From the NCBI GenBank assembly GCA_903892415.1, contig CAITIQ010000288.1, positions 1 to 64,000 on the forward strand: 64,000 nucleotides of DNA, in the 5' to 3' direction. Position 1 is the first letter of the stretch, and every line of letters starts with the position of its first letter. The position numbers and the translations under genes were made by a program. The notes beneath the pieces are model-generated. The model saw nothing but the letters and a program-made list of their open reading frames with translations. It ran no database searches and was not told where the DNA came from. This document shows, in pieces, positions 35,458 through 44,204 of the stretch. Source of the stretch: an uncultured delta proteobacterium. Its GTDB lineage: Bacteria; Myxococcota_A; Polyangia; Polyangiales; Polyangiaceae.

Positions 35458-37860
35458 CTACCGCTTCAAGAGCGACGCGAACGGATTGTAGGCAAACTGC
35501 GGCTGCTGCGCGGCCGGCTTCTTGTTGCTCGCGTTGTCCTGGCGCACCGGAGGCCTGCGGCCAGCGTTGTTTTGTTGGTGGCTCGGTTGCGGCCGATCAC
35601 CAAACGCACCAGCGGTGGAGCCAGCCGGCTTCTGCGCGCTCTCGCTCTTGGCCGAAAGACGAATGCGTTTGCGAGCGTGGTCCACCTCGAGCACGCGCAC
35701 CTTGAGCTTGTCACCGACCTTGGCGACCTCGCTCGGATCTTTCACGAAGCGGTCAGCGAGCTCCGAGACGTGCACGAGGCCGTCTTGGTGCACGCCGATA
35801 TCCACGAAGGCACCGAAGGCCGTGACGTTGGTCACGACGCCCTCGAGCTGCATACCCTCGCGCAGATCCTCGAGGCTGCGCACGTCGTCGCGGAAGGCCG
35901 GCGGCTCGAAGTTCTTACGCGGATCGCGGCCGGGCTTCTTCAGCTCCTCCAAGATGTCGGTGAGCGTGAACTCACCGACGTCGGCGCTCACGTACTTCTT
36001 CACGTCCACCTTGCGAATGGCCTCGACGTTGCCGATCAGATCACCGACCGGTACGCCGACGTCTTTGGCGATGCTCTCGACCAGCGCATAACGCTCGGGG
36101 TGAACCGCGCTCGCGTCGAGCGGATGCGCGCCGCCTTCCACGCGGAGGAAGCCCGCGCATTGCTCGAACGTCTTCGGCCCGAGGCCGGCGACCTCACGCA
36201 GGCCGAGCCGCGAAGCAAAGGCGCCGTTCTCATTGCGGTGCGCCACGATGCGCTTGGCCAGTGAAGGCCCGAGGCCGGCGACGCGTGAGAGCAACGGCGC
36301 GCTGGCGGTGTTCAGCTCCACGCCGACGTTGCTCACGCAGCTGACCACCACGTCGTCGAGCTTCTTCTCGAGCAGCGTGGGGCTCACGTCGTGTTGGTAT
36401 TGGCCGACGCCGATGCTCTTCGGATCCACCTTCACCAGCTCGGCTAGCGGATCTTGCAACCGGCGCGCGATCGAGATGGCGCCGCGCACGGTCAGGTCCA
36501 AATCCGGGAACTCCTCGCGGGCGACGTCGCTCGCCGAGTAGACGCTGGCGCCCGATTCACTGACCGGGATGGTGAGCACGTTGGGCACGCCGGCTTCACG
36601 CAGCGTGTCCCGCACGAAGGTCTCGGTCTCGCGGCCGTGCGTGCCGTTGCCGACGGCCACCGCCGCGACGCCGTGCTTCTTGACCAACGCCAGCAGCGTG
36701 CCGCGCGCGCGCTCCACCGACGAATCACCGAGCACGAGATTGAACGTGGTGTGCTCGAGCATTTTGCCCGTCGCGTCCACCACGGCGCACTTGCAACCGG
36801 TGCGCTGACCCGGATCCACACCGAGCACAGCCTTGGTGCCATACGGTGCTGCGAGCAGCAGTTCGCGCAGGTTGGCGGCGAACACGCTCACAGCCTCTTT
36901 GTCGGCGCGCAGCTTCATTTCCACGCGCACGTCGATCTCCGAGCTCACCGCGAGCAGGCGCTTGTAAGCATCATTGAGCGCCTTCTCGAGCTCGCCCGCC
37001 CACGGGCCCTTCTTGCCGAGCCCAACCTTGACCGACATCTGCGAGAGCAGCGCCGGAACGTCGATCGAAATGCCGGCCGAGAGCACGTTCTCCGCTTCAC
37101 CGCGACGGATCGCCAGCACGCGGTGCGAGGGCATCTTCGACACCGGCTCTTCGTAGTCGGCGTAGGTGTCGAACTTGGTGGGCTTGTCTGCAAAGTCCTT
37201 CGACTTCGAGACGCGCAGTACGCCGGTTTGGGCGGTGGTTTCGCGAACGAGCGCGCGAACCTCGGCCGTGTCGGCGATGCGCTCCGAACAAATGTCGCGG
37301 GCGCCGGCGAGCGCGGTCATCACGTCGGGGACCTCTTTGGCTGCGTCGACGAAGGCAGCGGCTGCGGCCTCCGGGCTGTCCGCGCCTTGCGCCCACATCA
37401 GATCCGCCAGCGGCTCGAGACCGCGTTCACGGGCGATCATCGCTCGCGTGCGACGCTTCGGCTTGTAGGGCAGGTACAGATCCTCGATCTCGGCCTTGGT
37501 GGTGGCCGCGCGCAGTTTGCCCTCGAGTTCGGGCGTCAATTTGCCTTGCTTTTGGATCTCGGCGAGCACCTGGGCGCGGCGCTCCTCGAGCTCGACCAAG
37601 TAGGCGCGCCGCTCTTCGATCGCGCGGATTTGCACCTCGTCCAGGCCGCCGGTCGCTTCTTTGCGGTAGCGGGCGATGAACGGCACCGTGGCGTTTTCCG
37701 CCAGCAACTTCACGACTGCCCGCACCGAGGCTGCCGGCAAACCCAGCTCAGCCGAGAGCACCGGCACTGGGTCGAAGGTGGACCGGGCTTCGCGCGAGTC
37801 AGCGCCCGAGTCGAGGGTGGACGACGTTTCTGCGGGGTTTTGGCTGGTGGAGGTTGTCAT
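35458..37860 (-). CDS. tex: Tex-family transcription accessory protein
   Basis: 800 residues; Tex is a cytoplasmic nucleic-acid-binding protein linked to transcription. N-terminal Tex helices (FIARYRKEATGGLDEVQIRAIEERR), YqgF/RNase H-like domain (GVDPGQRTGCKCAVVDATGKML), helix-hairpin-helix region (RVAGLGPSLAKRIVAHRN, VAGLGPKTFEQCAGFLRV), and the S1 domain (GMQLEGVVTNVTAFGAFVDIG...VRVLEVDHARKRIRLSAK). The C-terminus adds a Gln/Asn/Pro-rich tail, and the N-terminus a ~25-residue Ser/Thr-rich extension. Confidence 0.95.
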   Translation of the reverse strand: MTTSTSQNPAETSSTLDSGADSREARSTFDPVPVLSAELGLPAASVRAVVKLLAENATVPFIARYRKEATGGLDEVQIRAIEERRAYLVELEERRAQVLAEIQKQGKLTPELEGKLRAATTKAEIEDLYLPYKPKRRTRAMIARERGLEPLADLMWAQGADSPEAAAAAFVDAAKEVPDVMTALAGARDICSERIADTAEVRALVRETTAQTGVLRVSKSKDFADKPTKFDTYADYEEPVSKMPSHRVLAIRRGEAENVLSAGISIDVPALLSQMSVKVGLGKKGPWAGELEKALNDAYKRLLAVSSEIDVRVEMKLRADKEAVSVFAANLRELLLAAPYGTKAVLGVDPGQRTGCKCAVVDATGKMLEHTTFNLVLGDSSVERARGTLLALVKKHGVAAVAVGNGTHGRETETFVRDTLREAGVPNVLTIPVSESGASVYSASDVAREEFPDLDLTVRGAISIARRLQDPLAELVKVDPKSIGVGQYQHDVSPTLLEKKLDDVVVSCVSNVGVELNTASAPLLSRVAGLGPSLAKRIVAHRNENGAFASRLGLREVAGLGPKTFEQCAGFLRVEGGAHPLDASAVHPERYALVESIAKDVGVPVGDLIGNVEAIRKVDVKKYVSADVGEFTLTDILEELKKPGRDPRKNFEPPAFRDDVRSLEDLREGMQLEGVVTNVTAFGAFVDIGVHQDGLVHVSELADRFVKDPSEVAKVGDKLKVRVLEVDHARKRIRLSAKSESAQKPAGSTAGAFGDRPQPSHQQNNAGRRPPVRQDNASNKKPAAQQPQFAYNPFASLLKR

Positions 37861-37986
37861 TCGGAGCCAGCGCGTCTAACAGAGAAACGCAACGTTTGTC
37901 CAGGCCGGACGGAGTGGTCCGTGTGCCGGCGTCCTTCAGAACACGGTCTCTACCGAGATCGTGAGTGAGGCTGCAGAACAGCAGAA

Positions 37987-38016
37987 TTGTTTTGCGCTTT
38001 AGGCTGAAAGTAGGAT
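37987..38016 (+). promoter_or_regulatory. Possible sigma70-type promoter for the OmpA-family gene
   Basis: TTGTTT (37987-37992) and TAGGAT (38011-38016) with an 18-bp spacer, 33 bp before the ATG. Three of six and four of six positions match the classical boxes; the assignment rests on position and is weak. Confidence 0.3.
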
Positions 38017-38049
38017 GCCCCGTCTTTTGAAACTTTTCGTGAGGTCATT

Positions 38050-39888
38050 ATGAGGTCTCGTGTGTGGATTGCGCGAATTGGTGGGCTGTGTGCCGCCGCC
38101 TGTGCCCTGCTCTGCGCCGCTGCGGCGGAGGCCCAGGAAACCCCCGCGGTCGATCTGCCGAAGTTTAATCCTTCGGTCGCTGGCGATCGGTTCTTCGGCG
38201 TGCCCTCGCCTTTCGCAGCGGGTGAAGCGACGTTCCACGCGATGGCCCTGCTCGACTACGCGCGGGAGCCGCTCGTGCTCGTGCGTGACACCGGCACGGA
38301 CTCCGAGGACATCGGCTCCGTCGTTTCTGACCAGATGTTCGTCCACATCGGTCTGAACTTCTCCATCATCAACCGCATCGCGATCAACGCGGACATGCCC
38401 TTCGCGGTGCTCAGCTCCGGTGAAGCGCCGAGCGGCGGTGGTATCGAGTTCCAAGAGCCGAGCGGCGCAGCCGTCGGTGATCTGCGGCTCGGTGCGCGCG
38501 TCCGCATCTTCGGGGACTACCATGAGGCCTTTCAGTTTGGCGTTGGCGGCTACGTGTGGTTGCCCACCGGCGTAGACACCAGCTACGTGACCGACGGCTC
38601 AGTGCGCGGTCAGCCGCAACTGCTGCTCGGCGGTCGCGCAGATCGCTTCATTTGGTCGATGATGGCAGGGCCCACCTTCCGCAGCAGCACCTCCCTTTCC
38701 ACGGTGACGCTCGGTCACCAAATGAACTGGGGCGCCGGTGTCGGCGTGCTCCTGCTGGAAGACCGCATTCTGCAACTCGGCGCTGAAACCGCTGGCGGCG
38801 TAGACATCGAGACGCCGGACGGTCGCACCACCAACGCAGAGTTGCTCGCTGGCGCGAAGCTCCGCATTCCGTCGGTGGAGTTCCTCGAGCTCGGGCTTGC
38901 TGCCGGCCCCGGCCTCACCACCGGCATCGGTACCCCGGCCTTCCGCGGCGTCTTCCAATTCGCCTACACCCCCGTGATCGAAGAGCCCAAGGCTGACACC
39001 GACGGCGACACGATCTACGACGACGTGGACGCCTGCGTGAAGGTCCCCGGCGTCAAGAGCGACGACCCGGCCAAGCACGGTTGCCCGGCCGATGGAGACA
39101 CCGACAAGGACGGCATTCTCGACAAGGACGACGCCTGCCCCACGGTTCCTGGCCCGCGCAACGAAGACAAGACCAAGAACGGCTGCCCGCCGCCCAAGGA
39201 TCGCGACGGCGACACCATCCTCGACGACGACGATGCCTGTCCCGACGTCGCCGGCATCCCCAGCGAAGACAAGAGCAAGCACGGCTGTCCGCCCCCGGCT
39301 GACAAGGACGGCGACGGCGTGCTCGACGGCGATGACGCCTGTGTCGAAATTCCCGGCCTCAAGACGGATGACAAGGCCACCAACGGCTGCCCCGGTGACA
39401 CCGACGGCGACGGCATTCGTGACGACAAGGACGCTTGCCCGCGCGAGAAGGGCGAGCCCGACGCAGACGCCTCCAAGAACGGTTGCCCCAAGCTCGTTCG
39501 CGTGACGGATCAAGAGATCGTCATCCTCGAGCAGGTTCAGTTCGACACCGGCAAGGCGACGATTCGCTCGGTCTCCAACCCGCTGCTCGATTCGGTGGCT
39601 CAGGTCCTCAAGGAGCACCCGGAAATCCTGCGGCTCGAGGTTCAGGGCCACACGGACAACAAGGGCGCCAAGGTGATGAATGACAAGCTCTCCGGTGACC
39701 GCGCCAAGTCGGTCAAGGACGCTCTCATCAAGCGCGGCGTCGACGCAGGTCGGCTGACCTCCAAGGGCTACGGCATGGATAAGCCGGTCGCCGACAACAA
39801 GACGGATGAAGGTCGTCAGAAGAACCGCCGCGTGCAGTTCATCGTGACCGAGAAGAAGGCCACCGGAGCCACCGTCCAAACCAAGTAA
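38050..39888 (+). CDS. OmpA-family outer membrane protein with thrombospondin type 3-like repeats
   Basis: 612 residues. Signal peptide ~1-30 (ALLCAAAAEAQ); a beta-barrel-like region ~35-305 with repeated aromatic/Gly strands; about five Asp-rich calcium-binding repeats (DTDGDTIYDDVDAC, DTDKDGILDKDDAC, DRDGDTILDDDDAC, DKDGDGVLDGDDAC, DTDGDGIRDDKDAC) at ~315-475; and an OmpA C-terminal peptidoglycan-binding domain ~490-605 (LRLEVQGHTDNKG, RAKSVKDALIKRGVD, GRQKNRRVQF). It links the outer membrane to the wall. A hairpin terminator follows. Confidence 0.93.
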   Translation: MRSRVWIARIGGLCAAACALLCAAAAEAQETPAVDLPKFNPSVAGDRFFGVPSPFAAGEATFHAMALLDYAREPLVLVRDTGTDSEDIGSVVSDQMFVHIGLNFSIINRIAINADMPFAVLSSGEAPSGGGIEFQEPSGAAVGDLRLGARVRIFGDYHEAFQFGVGGYVWLPTGVDTSYVTDGSVRGQPQLLLGGRADRFIWSMMAGPTFRSSTSLSTVTLGHQMNWGAGVGVLLLEDRILQLGAETAGGVDIETPDGRTTNAELLAGAKLRIPSVEFLELGLAAGPGLTTGIGTPAFRGVFQFAYTPVIEEPKADTDGDTIYDDVDACVKVPGVKSDDPAKHGCPADGDTDKDGILDKDDACPTVPGPRNEDKTKNGCPPPKDRDGDTILDDDDACPDVAGIPSEDKSKHGCPPPADKDGDGVLDGDDACVEIPGLKTDDKATNGCPGDTDGDGIRDDKDACPREKGEPDADASKNGCPKLVRVTDQEIVILEQVQFDTGKATIRSVSNPLLDSVAQVLKEHPEILRLEVQGHTDNKGAKVMNDKLSGDRAKSVKDALIKRGVDAGRLTSKGYGMDKPVADNKTDEGRQKNRRVQFIVTEKKATGATVQTK

Positions 39889-39912
39889 GTCCCGCTGACG
39901 GACTGAAGAGAG

Positions 39913-39944
39913 AGGCCGCTCGCGAGAGCGGCCTTTCTGCTTTT
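39913..39944 (+). terminator. Intrinsic terminator after the OmpA-family gene
   Basis: A 9-bp stem AGGCCGCTC / GAGCGGCCT (39913-39921 with 39926-39934), GCGA loop, followed by a T-rich stretch (ttctgctttt). It lies 24 bp after the stop codon. Confidence 0.88.
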
Positions 39945-40095
39945 GTGTGCCGCTTGCTCCGGGACGTCGTTAAACGAACGCGGTTTGGTGCAGCGTGCTA
40001 GGGTCTCGTCGGTCGCGCAGAGCCTCATCGCAACGCGACCAACCATTGGACCTCGGCGGAGAGCTGGCGGGGTTTTCCTCCGCCAAGGTACAGCC

Positions 40096-40371
40096 ATGTC
40101 CAAGCGACTATTTTTCGGTCCCGATCCGGAGCGCTCGCGGCTCCGCGCCACGGTTACTTCCATTGAGAAGGCCCTGCACGAGCTGCCCAGCGACGCCGCA
40201 GGCACCAAGGACCTGCAAGACTCTTTCTCCAGCTTAGTAACGCAGCTCGCGCTCGGGCCGGAGCCGGAGCTGCGCCAATGCCCCAATTGCTCCTACTTTG
40301 GTATGCGCGCCGCCTCGGTGTGCGGGCATTGCTGGACCAAGTTGGTCCCGCCGGCCTCGATAGAGAACTAG
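40096..40371 (+). CDS. Small zinc-ribbon protein
   Basis: 91 residues from ATG 40096. A helical N-terminal half (RSRLRATVTSIEKALHEL) and a C-terminal zinc ribbon CPNC-x10-CGHC (QCPNCSYFGMRAASVCGHC). No family is recognised; nucleic-acid or protein binding are both possible. The frame is open back to 39943, but the upstream part overlaps the terminator and lacks a start site signal. Confidence 0.75.
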   Translation: MSKRLFFGPDPERSRLRATVTSIEKALHELPSDAAGTKDLQDSFSSLVTQLALGPEPELRQCPNCSYFGMRAASVCGHCWTKLVPPASIEN

Positions 40372-40405
40372 CGAAGTCACGCGATGAAGCTGCCTTCAGT
40401 CCTCT

Positions 40406-40504
40406 GATTCCACCGAAGGTGGATGAGTGAAAAGAATGACTCGAGGCCTTTTCGAGAAAACGGCCGAAGGCCCGATTGACCGGGTTGATTTGGCACGAGT
40501 CATT
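40406..40504 (-). repeat. Palindromic repeat copy 3 (one and a half units, minus orientation)
   Basis: On the minus strand it reads AATGACTCGTGCC, then the spacer with GGGCCTTCGGCCG, then CGAGTCATTC and CCACCTTCGGTGG: the right half of one unit followed by the left part of the next, as in the arrays at 7621-8553 some 32 kb away. Its AATGA supplies the TGA stop of the sigma54 activator gene. Confidence 0.85.
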
Positions 40505-42149
40505 TTGCCGAGGACTGTTTGCTCAGTACGCCCCAGCCCTTTAGCTTGCGATACAGCGTCGCCGAGCCAATTTGCAATTGCTCGGCGGTGCGGGTCTGGT
40601 TGCCTAGATTGACCTGCAAAGCGGCGAGGATGTACTCCTTCTCTATGTCAGAGAGCGGCCTAACGCTGCCCAAGGTTACCTCCGGCTTAGTTTTTATTTC
40701 TCGTACCTCCTCCGGCAAATCCTCGAGCTCGACCCGCGTCCCGCGAGCCAGCGCTACCGCTCGCTCCATAGCGTTCTCGAGTTCCCTCACGTTACCGGGC
40801 CACGGATAGCGAAGTAGCTGGTCTGCGGCCTCCGGGGTAAGGCCGGCGATGTTGCGCCGCATACGCACGGCGGCCTCGGCCAGCAGAATGCGCGCTAGTG
40901 GCAGCAGGTCATCTCTGCGTTCCCGCAAGGAGGGCACATGCAGCTCGACTACCTTCAGGCGGTAATAGAGGTCTTGGCGAAAGCTGCCGCCTGCAACGCC
41001 GTGCGCCAGCTCACGGTTGGTCGCTGCTAGCACGCGCACGTCGATGCGACGACTCTTGTTCTCGCCCACTCGGCGTATCTCGCGCTCTTGCAAGACACGC
41101 AATAGCTTTACTTGCATAGCGGGGGAGACCTCGCCCACCTCATCGAGCAGGAGCGTCCCGCCGTTGGCCGCCTCGAATAGCCCCGGCCGATCTTGCGTCG
41201 CGCCGGTGAAGGCACCGCGGGCATGGCCGAAGAGCTCGCTCTCGAGCAGCGTCTCACTGATGGCTCCGCAGTTGACCGCGATGAAGGGGCCGGCTGCGCG
41301 CGTCGATTCATCATGCACCAGACGAGCGATTCGCTCTTTGCCCGAGCCGCTTTCCCCGGTGATGAGGACGGTTGAATCCACCTTGGCGACCCGTTGCGCA
41401 ATGTCCAGTAGCTGGCGCATGAGCGAGCTCTTGGCCACGATGCCCAGCGGCTCCTCCACGCCATCCGTGAGGCGCACCAATACCCGCTTATGAGAGAGCA
41501 GCTTGCGCTCGGCGATCTTCAGTGACTCAACCACCCGCTGAAGTGAAACCTCCAAGGATGCTTGTAGTCGTTTGCCCTCGAAGAACTGCAACTCATCACC
41601 GCGCTCTCGCCCCCACTCCTCGCGCGAGCGCGCCATCAAGTGACAGGCTGCGTCTCCCCGCCCAGCGCAGCGGCCCTCCAAAGCAAAGACCTCCTTGCCG
41701 GAGACAAAGCTGAGATAGCCACTTATCAACCCGGCAATGGTCCAGCACACAGGGCTCTCCGAGCGACCAAAGTGCAGTAAATGTTGCTCCGCTTCATAGG
41801 AGCCAATCAACATGGCGCCCTTCTCCGAGCTCGGATCGGTGCCGCCTGCTTCGAGCCGGAAGAGCCCCTCGAGCGTGTGGAGGCGCATGCTCGCTAAGCG
41901 CCAATCGTCGTCGGTTGTCCAATGGAACTGGGCCTTCATTGCCTCGGCCATGCGCCAACCCTGCGAGAAGCCGAACTGCGTGAGCACGGTGCGCGCCGCG
42001 ATGGCGCCAAAATTCTCAAATAGGTATTTGCGCAACAGCCCCATCGAAACCGCGTCGACGATGACCGCTCGCTGACCCGCAAACTTTAGTGACCCCGCCT
42101 CCGAATCGAGCTCGAGCAGCTCTCCGTGGTCCAATTCATCGGCTCGCAT
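40500..42149 (-). CDS. XylR/DmpR-like sigma54-dependent activator (XylR_N + V4R + AAA + Fis HTH)
   Basis: 549 residues from ATG 42149 (AGAGG 7 nt upstream; frame open to 42278). Sensor ~15-180: the XylR_N helix (ARTVLTQFGFSQGWRMAEAMK) and V4R domain. C135, E158, C161 and C169 have the same spacing as the zinc site of MopR-type phenol sensors (C155, E178, C181, C189, from memory). The His of the ligand pocket (HTLEG, H91) is present, but the phenol-contacting Trp is Leu (L114). AAA domain ~235-470 with Walker A GESGSGKE (265-272) and GAFTGA (312-317) for sigma54 contact; Fis-type HTH at the end (TRTAEQLQIGSATLYRKLK). Divergent from the chaperonin operon, its likely target. Confidence 0.93.
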   Translation of the reverse strand: MRADELDHGELLELDSEAGSLKFAGQRAVIVDAVSMGLLRKYLFENFGAIAARTVLTQFGFSQGWRMAEAMKAQFHWTTDDDWRLASMRLHTLEGLFRLEAGGTDPSSEKGAMLIGSYEAEQHLLHFGRSESPVCWTIAGLISGYLSFVSGKEVFALEGRCAGRGDAACHLMARSREEWGRERGDELQFFEGKRLQASLEVSLQRVVESLKIAERKLLSHKRVLVRLTDGVEEPLGIVAKSSLMRQLLDIAQRVAKVDSTVLITGESGSGKERIARLVHDESTRAAGPFIAVNCGAISETLLESELFGHARGAFTGATQDRPGLFEAANGGTLLLDEVGEVSPAMQVKLLRVLQEREIRRVGENKSRRIDVRVLAATNRELAHGVAGGSFRQDLYYRLKVVELHVPSLRERRDDLLPLARILLAEAAVRMRRNIAGLTPEAADQLLRYPWPGNVRELENAMERAVALARGTRVELEDLPEEVREIKTKPEVTLGSVRPLSDIEKEYILAALQVNLGNQTRTAEQLQIGSATLYRKLKGWGVLSKQSSAK

Positions 42150-42206
42150 GGGCCACCTCTCAGTCGCTTTGAAAGGGGGACCATACTTCATCGTGATGGG
42201 ACAAAG

Positions 42207-42219
42207 CGGTTTATAACCG
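42207..42219. promoter_or_regulatory. Inverted repeat CGGTT-TAT-AACCG in the divergent intergenic region
   Basis: A perfect 5-bp inverted repeat, 21 bp upstream of the sigma54 promoter and 58 bp from the activator's start. It could be an operator for the activator or for autoregulation. It is closer to the promoter than usual sigma54 enhancers, so the role is uncertain. Confidence 0.4.
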
Positions 42220-42240
42220 ACAACCGACCGAAGCGGGGCT

Positions 42241-42256
42241 TGGCCCGGATGTTGCA
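42241..42256 (+). promoter_or_regulatory. Sigma54 (-24/-12) promoter of the chaperonin operon
   Basis: TGGCCCG-GATG-TTGCA matches the consensus TGGCACG-N4-TTGCA with one substitution; the invariant GG and GC elements are correctly spaced. It faces away from the sigma54 activator gene. Transcription should begin near 42266, only about 5 nt before ATG 42271. Confidence 0.82.
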
Positions 42257-42270
42257 CAAGAGGCCGCACA

Positions 42271-42453
42271 ATGAACAAGCAAACAGTTCAAACTGACGTT
42301 GGGGAACTGGTGGCGACCGTATTCGACAATGCCCGTAGTCTCACCGACGACCCCGTCGAGCAGCTGCGGCTAACAACCAGTGCGGTCAACCATTTGATTT
42401 GGCGTATGCGCCTGCCCGCCACCACGAGCAAGCAGGTGGTCCATGGCAGCTAA
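42271..42453 (+). CDS. 60-residue protein at the head of the chaperonin operon
   Basis: A short helical, soluble protein ([20 protein letters not shown]...), not recognised. It overlaps the chaperonin start by 11 bp. AAGAGG lies 7 nt before the ATG, but the sigma54 start point is expected at or after it, so translation would be nearly leaderless unless a second promoter exists. It may be a true small protein or a leader coupled to chaperonin translation. Confidence 0.6.
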   Translation: MNKQTVQTDVGELVATVFDNARSLTDDPVEQLRLTTSAVNHLIWRMRLPATTSKQVVHGS

Positions 42454-44041
42454 GAGCATCCTCTACGACGCGGCCGCTCGCGACGAGCTCCTATGGGGCT
42501 TGGACAGCCTGGCCGATGCGGTCAAGGTCACCCTCGGACCAAAAGGCCGCAATGTACTGCTCGAGGCCGCTTACGGGCCTCCTACGGTCACCAAAGACGG
42601 TGCGACGGTCGCTGCACCCATTGAGCTAGCCGACCGCGCGGCCAATCTCGGAGCTCAGATGGTGAAGGAGGTCGCAGCCAAGACAGCCGAGATCGCTGGC
42701 GACGGAACCACCACCGCCACCGTGCTCGCGCAGGCGCTCTTCCGAGAGGGCATCAAGTTGGTGAGCGCTGGCATCAATCCGATGGAGCTCAAGCGAGGCA
42801 TCGAGGCGGCGGTACAGTGCGCCGTGGCTGAGCTGGCGACCGCCTCCCAGCCGGTCAAGGGAAGGGACGATATCGCGCGCATCGCTACCATCAGTGCCAA
42901 CGGCGACAGCACGATCGGCAACTTGATCGCCGACGCCATGGAGAAGGTCGGTGAGTCCGGCGTCATCCTGGTGGAAGAGGCGAAGTCAGTAACGACCAGT
43001 CTCTCGATCGTCGAGGGCGTCCAGCTCGACCGCGGTTACCTTTCGCCGTACTTCATTACCGATCAAGCGCGCCTCGAGGTGGTACTCGACAATCCGCTGA
43101 TCCTGTTCTGCGGACGCAAGCTGTCTCAGCTAGCCGATTTGATGCCTGTGCTCGAACTGGTGTCTGCCGCAGGCAGGCCGCTCTTGGTCCTGGCCGAGGA
43201 TGTGGAGGGCGAGGCCCTCGCTACCTTACTGGTCAATAAGCTGCGCGGGACCCTCAATGTCTGCGCCGTCAAAACCCCAGGCTACGGGGACCGCCAGCGG
43301 GTGCTATTGGAGGACCTTGCTGTGATGTGTGGCGGCCAGGCCATCTTCGACGAGCTGGGAACCTCGCTCGAGAACGTGGCGCTCACCCAGCTGGGGACGG
43401 CCAAGACCGTGCGGATTGACAAGGAACACACGACCATCGTGGAGGCGGGCGGTAGCGCAGTAGAGCTCGCTGGGCGCATCAAACAGCTCCGGCATCAAAT
43501 GAGTGAAGAAACCTCCAAGTACGATAAGGAGAAGCTCGAGGAGCGGCTGGCCAAGCTCAGCGGAGGGGTCGCCGTACTAGCCATTGGCGCCTTCACCGAG
43601 ACCGAGCTCAAAGAGAAGAAGTTCCGCGTCGAGGACGCGCTTCACGCTGTGCGCGCTGCTATCGCTGAGGGCGTGGTTTCGGGCGGAGGGGTGGCGTTAT
43701 TGCGTACGCTGCCAGCTCTCGCGCGTCTGCGTGTGCCCGGGGAACAACAATACGGTGTAAACCTGGTGATGCGAGCGCTCGAGGAGCCGCTGCGTCAGCT
43801 TGCCGAGAATGGTGGGACCTCGGGCGCGGTGGTGGTGGACAAGGTGCGAAACGGCGCTTTGGGCTACAACGTAGCAACCGAACAGTACCAAGATCTCGTC
43901 GCGGCTGGGGTGATTGACCCAACCAAGGTCGTGCGTGTTGCGCTGGAGAATGCAGCCTCGGTGACAGCGCTAATGCTGACGACGCAGGCCATGATTACGT
44001 CGCTGGTCGTGGAAGGAAGTGGAGCGAATGAGTACTCGTAA
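42443..44041 (+). CDS. groEL: GroEL-family chaperonin paralogue without GGM tail
   Basis: 532 residues with full-length GroEL organisation: ATP site [32 protein letters not shown] (near 85-95), apical domain (~190-370: [37 protein letters not shown]), and C-terminal equatorial part ([44 protein letters not shown]). The usual Gly-Gly-Met tail is missing; it ends EGSGANEYS. There is no groES alongside. Sitting behind a sigma54 promoter, it is a regulated, specialised chaperonin rather than the housekeeping copy (inference). Overlaps both neighbours (11 and 14 bp). Confidence 0.95.
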   Translation: MAAKSILYDAAARDELLWGLDSLADAVKVTLGPKGRNVLLEAAYGPPTVTKDGATVAAPIELADRAANLGAQMVKEVAAKTAEIAGDGTTTATVLAQALFREGIKLVSAGINPMELKRGIEAAVQCAVAELATASQPVKGRDDIARIATISANGDSTIGNLIADAMEKVGESGVILVEEAKSVTTSLSIVEGVQLDRGYLSPYFITDQARLEVVLDNPLILFCGRKLSQLADLMPVLELVSAAGRPLLVLAEDVEGEALATLLVNKLRGTLNVCAVKTPGYGDRQRVLLEDLAVMCGGQAIFDELGTSLENVALTQLGTAKTVRIDKEHTTIVEAGGSAVELAGRIKQLRHQMSEETSKYDKEKLEERLAKLSGGVAVLAIGAFTETELKEKKFRVEDALHAVRAAIAEGVVSGGGVALLRTLPALARLRVPGEQQYGVNLVMRALEEPLRQLAENGGTSGAVVVDKVRNGALGYNVATEQYQDLVAAGVIDPTKVVRVALENAASVTALMLTTQAMITSLVVEGSGANEYS

Positions 44042-44204
44042 GACTGAGGTAACGCCGCTCGCGCGTGTTCTCGATAAAGATCTAGTTGCTCGTGCGCTCG
44101 ACGAGCATGAAGGCAAAGCCAAGTTGCCGCGTGATGAGTCCTTCAGCCCACAAGCGCGGGCTCTCCTGATCTTGGCCGCGACGCGTTGGTTCGGTGCGAT
44201 GTGA
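44028..44204 (+). CDS. 58-residue protein between chaperonin and pirin genes
   Basis: A small helical protein from ATG 44028 ([20 protein letters not shown]...), ending in [13 protein letters not shown], not recognised. GGAAGGAAGTGGAG stands just upstream. It overlaps the chaperonin stop by 14 bp and the pirin start by 11 bp, so it is embedded in the translation chain; this favours it being real. Confidence 0.65.
   Translation: MSTRKTEVTPLARVLDKDLVARALDEHEGKAKLPRDESFSPQARALLILAATRWFGAM

Noticed and set aside
36454-37968. Long plus-strand ORF (504 residues) over the Tex gene
   Set aside because: It is antisense to a fully conserved Tex gene, has no recognisable domain, and reflects GC-rich third-position bias.
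38599-39879. Long minus-strand ORF over the OmpA-family gene
   Set aside because: Its Val/Ala-rich product mirrors the Asp-rich repeats of the real gene; no ribosome binding site or family match.
40484-40510. Second sigma54 promoter (TGGCACG...TTGC)
   Set aside because: The boxes are 7 rather than 4 bases apart, and the TGGCACG belongs to the repeat arm at the end of the activator gene.
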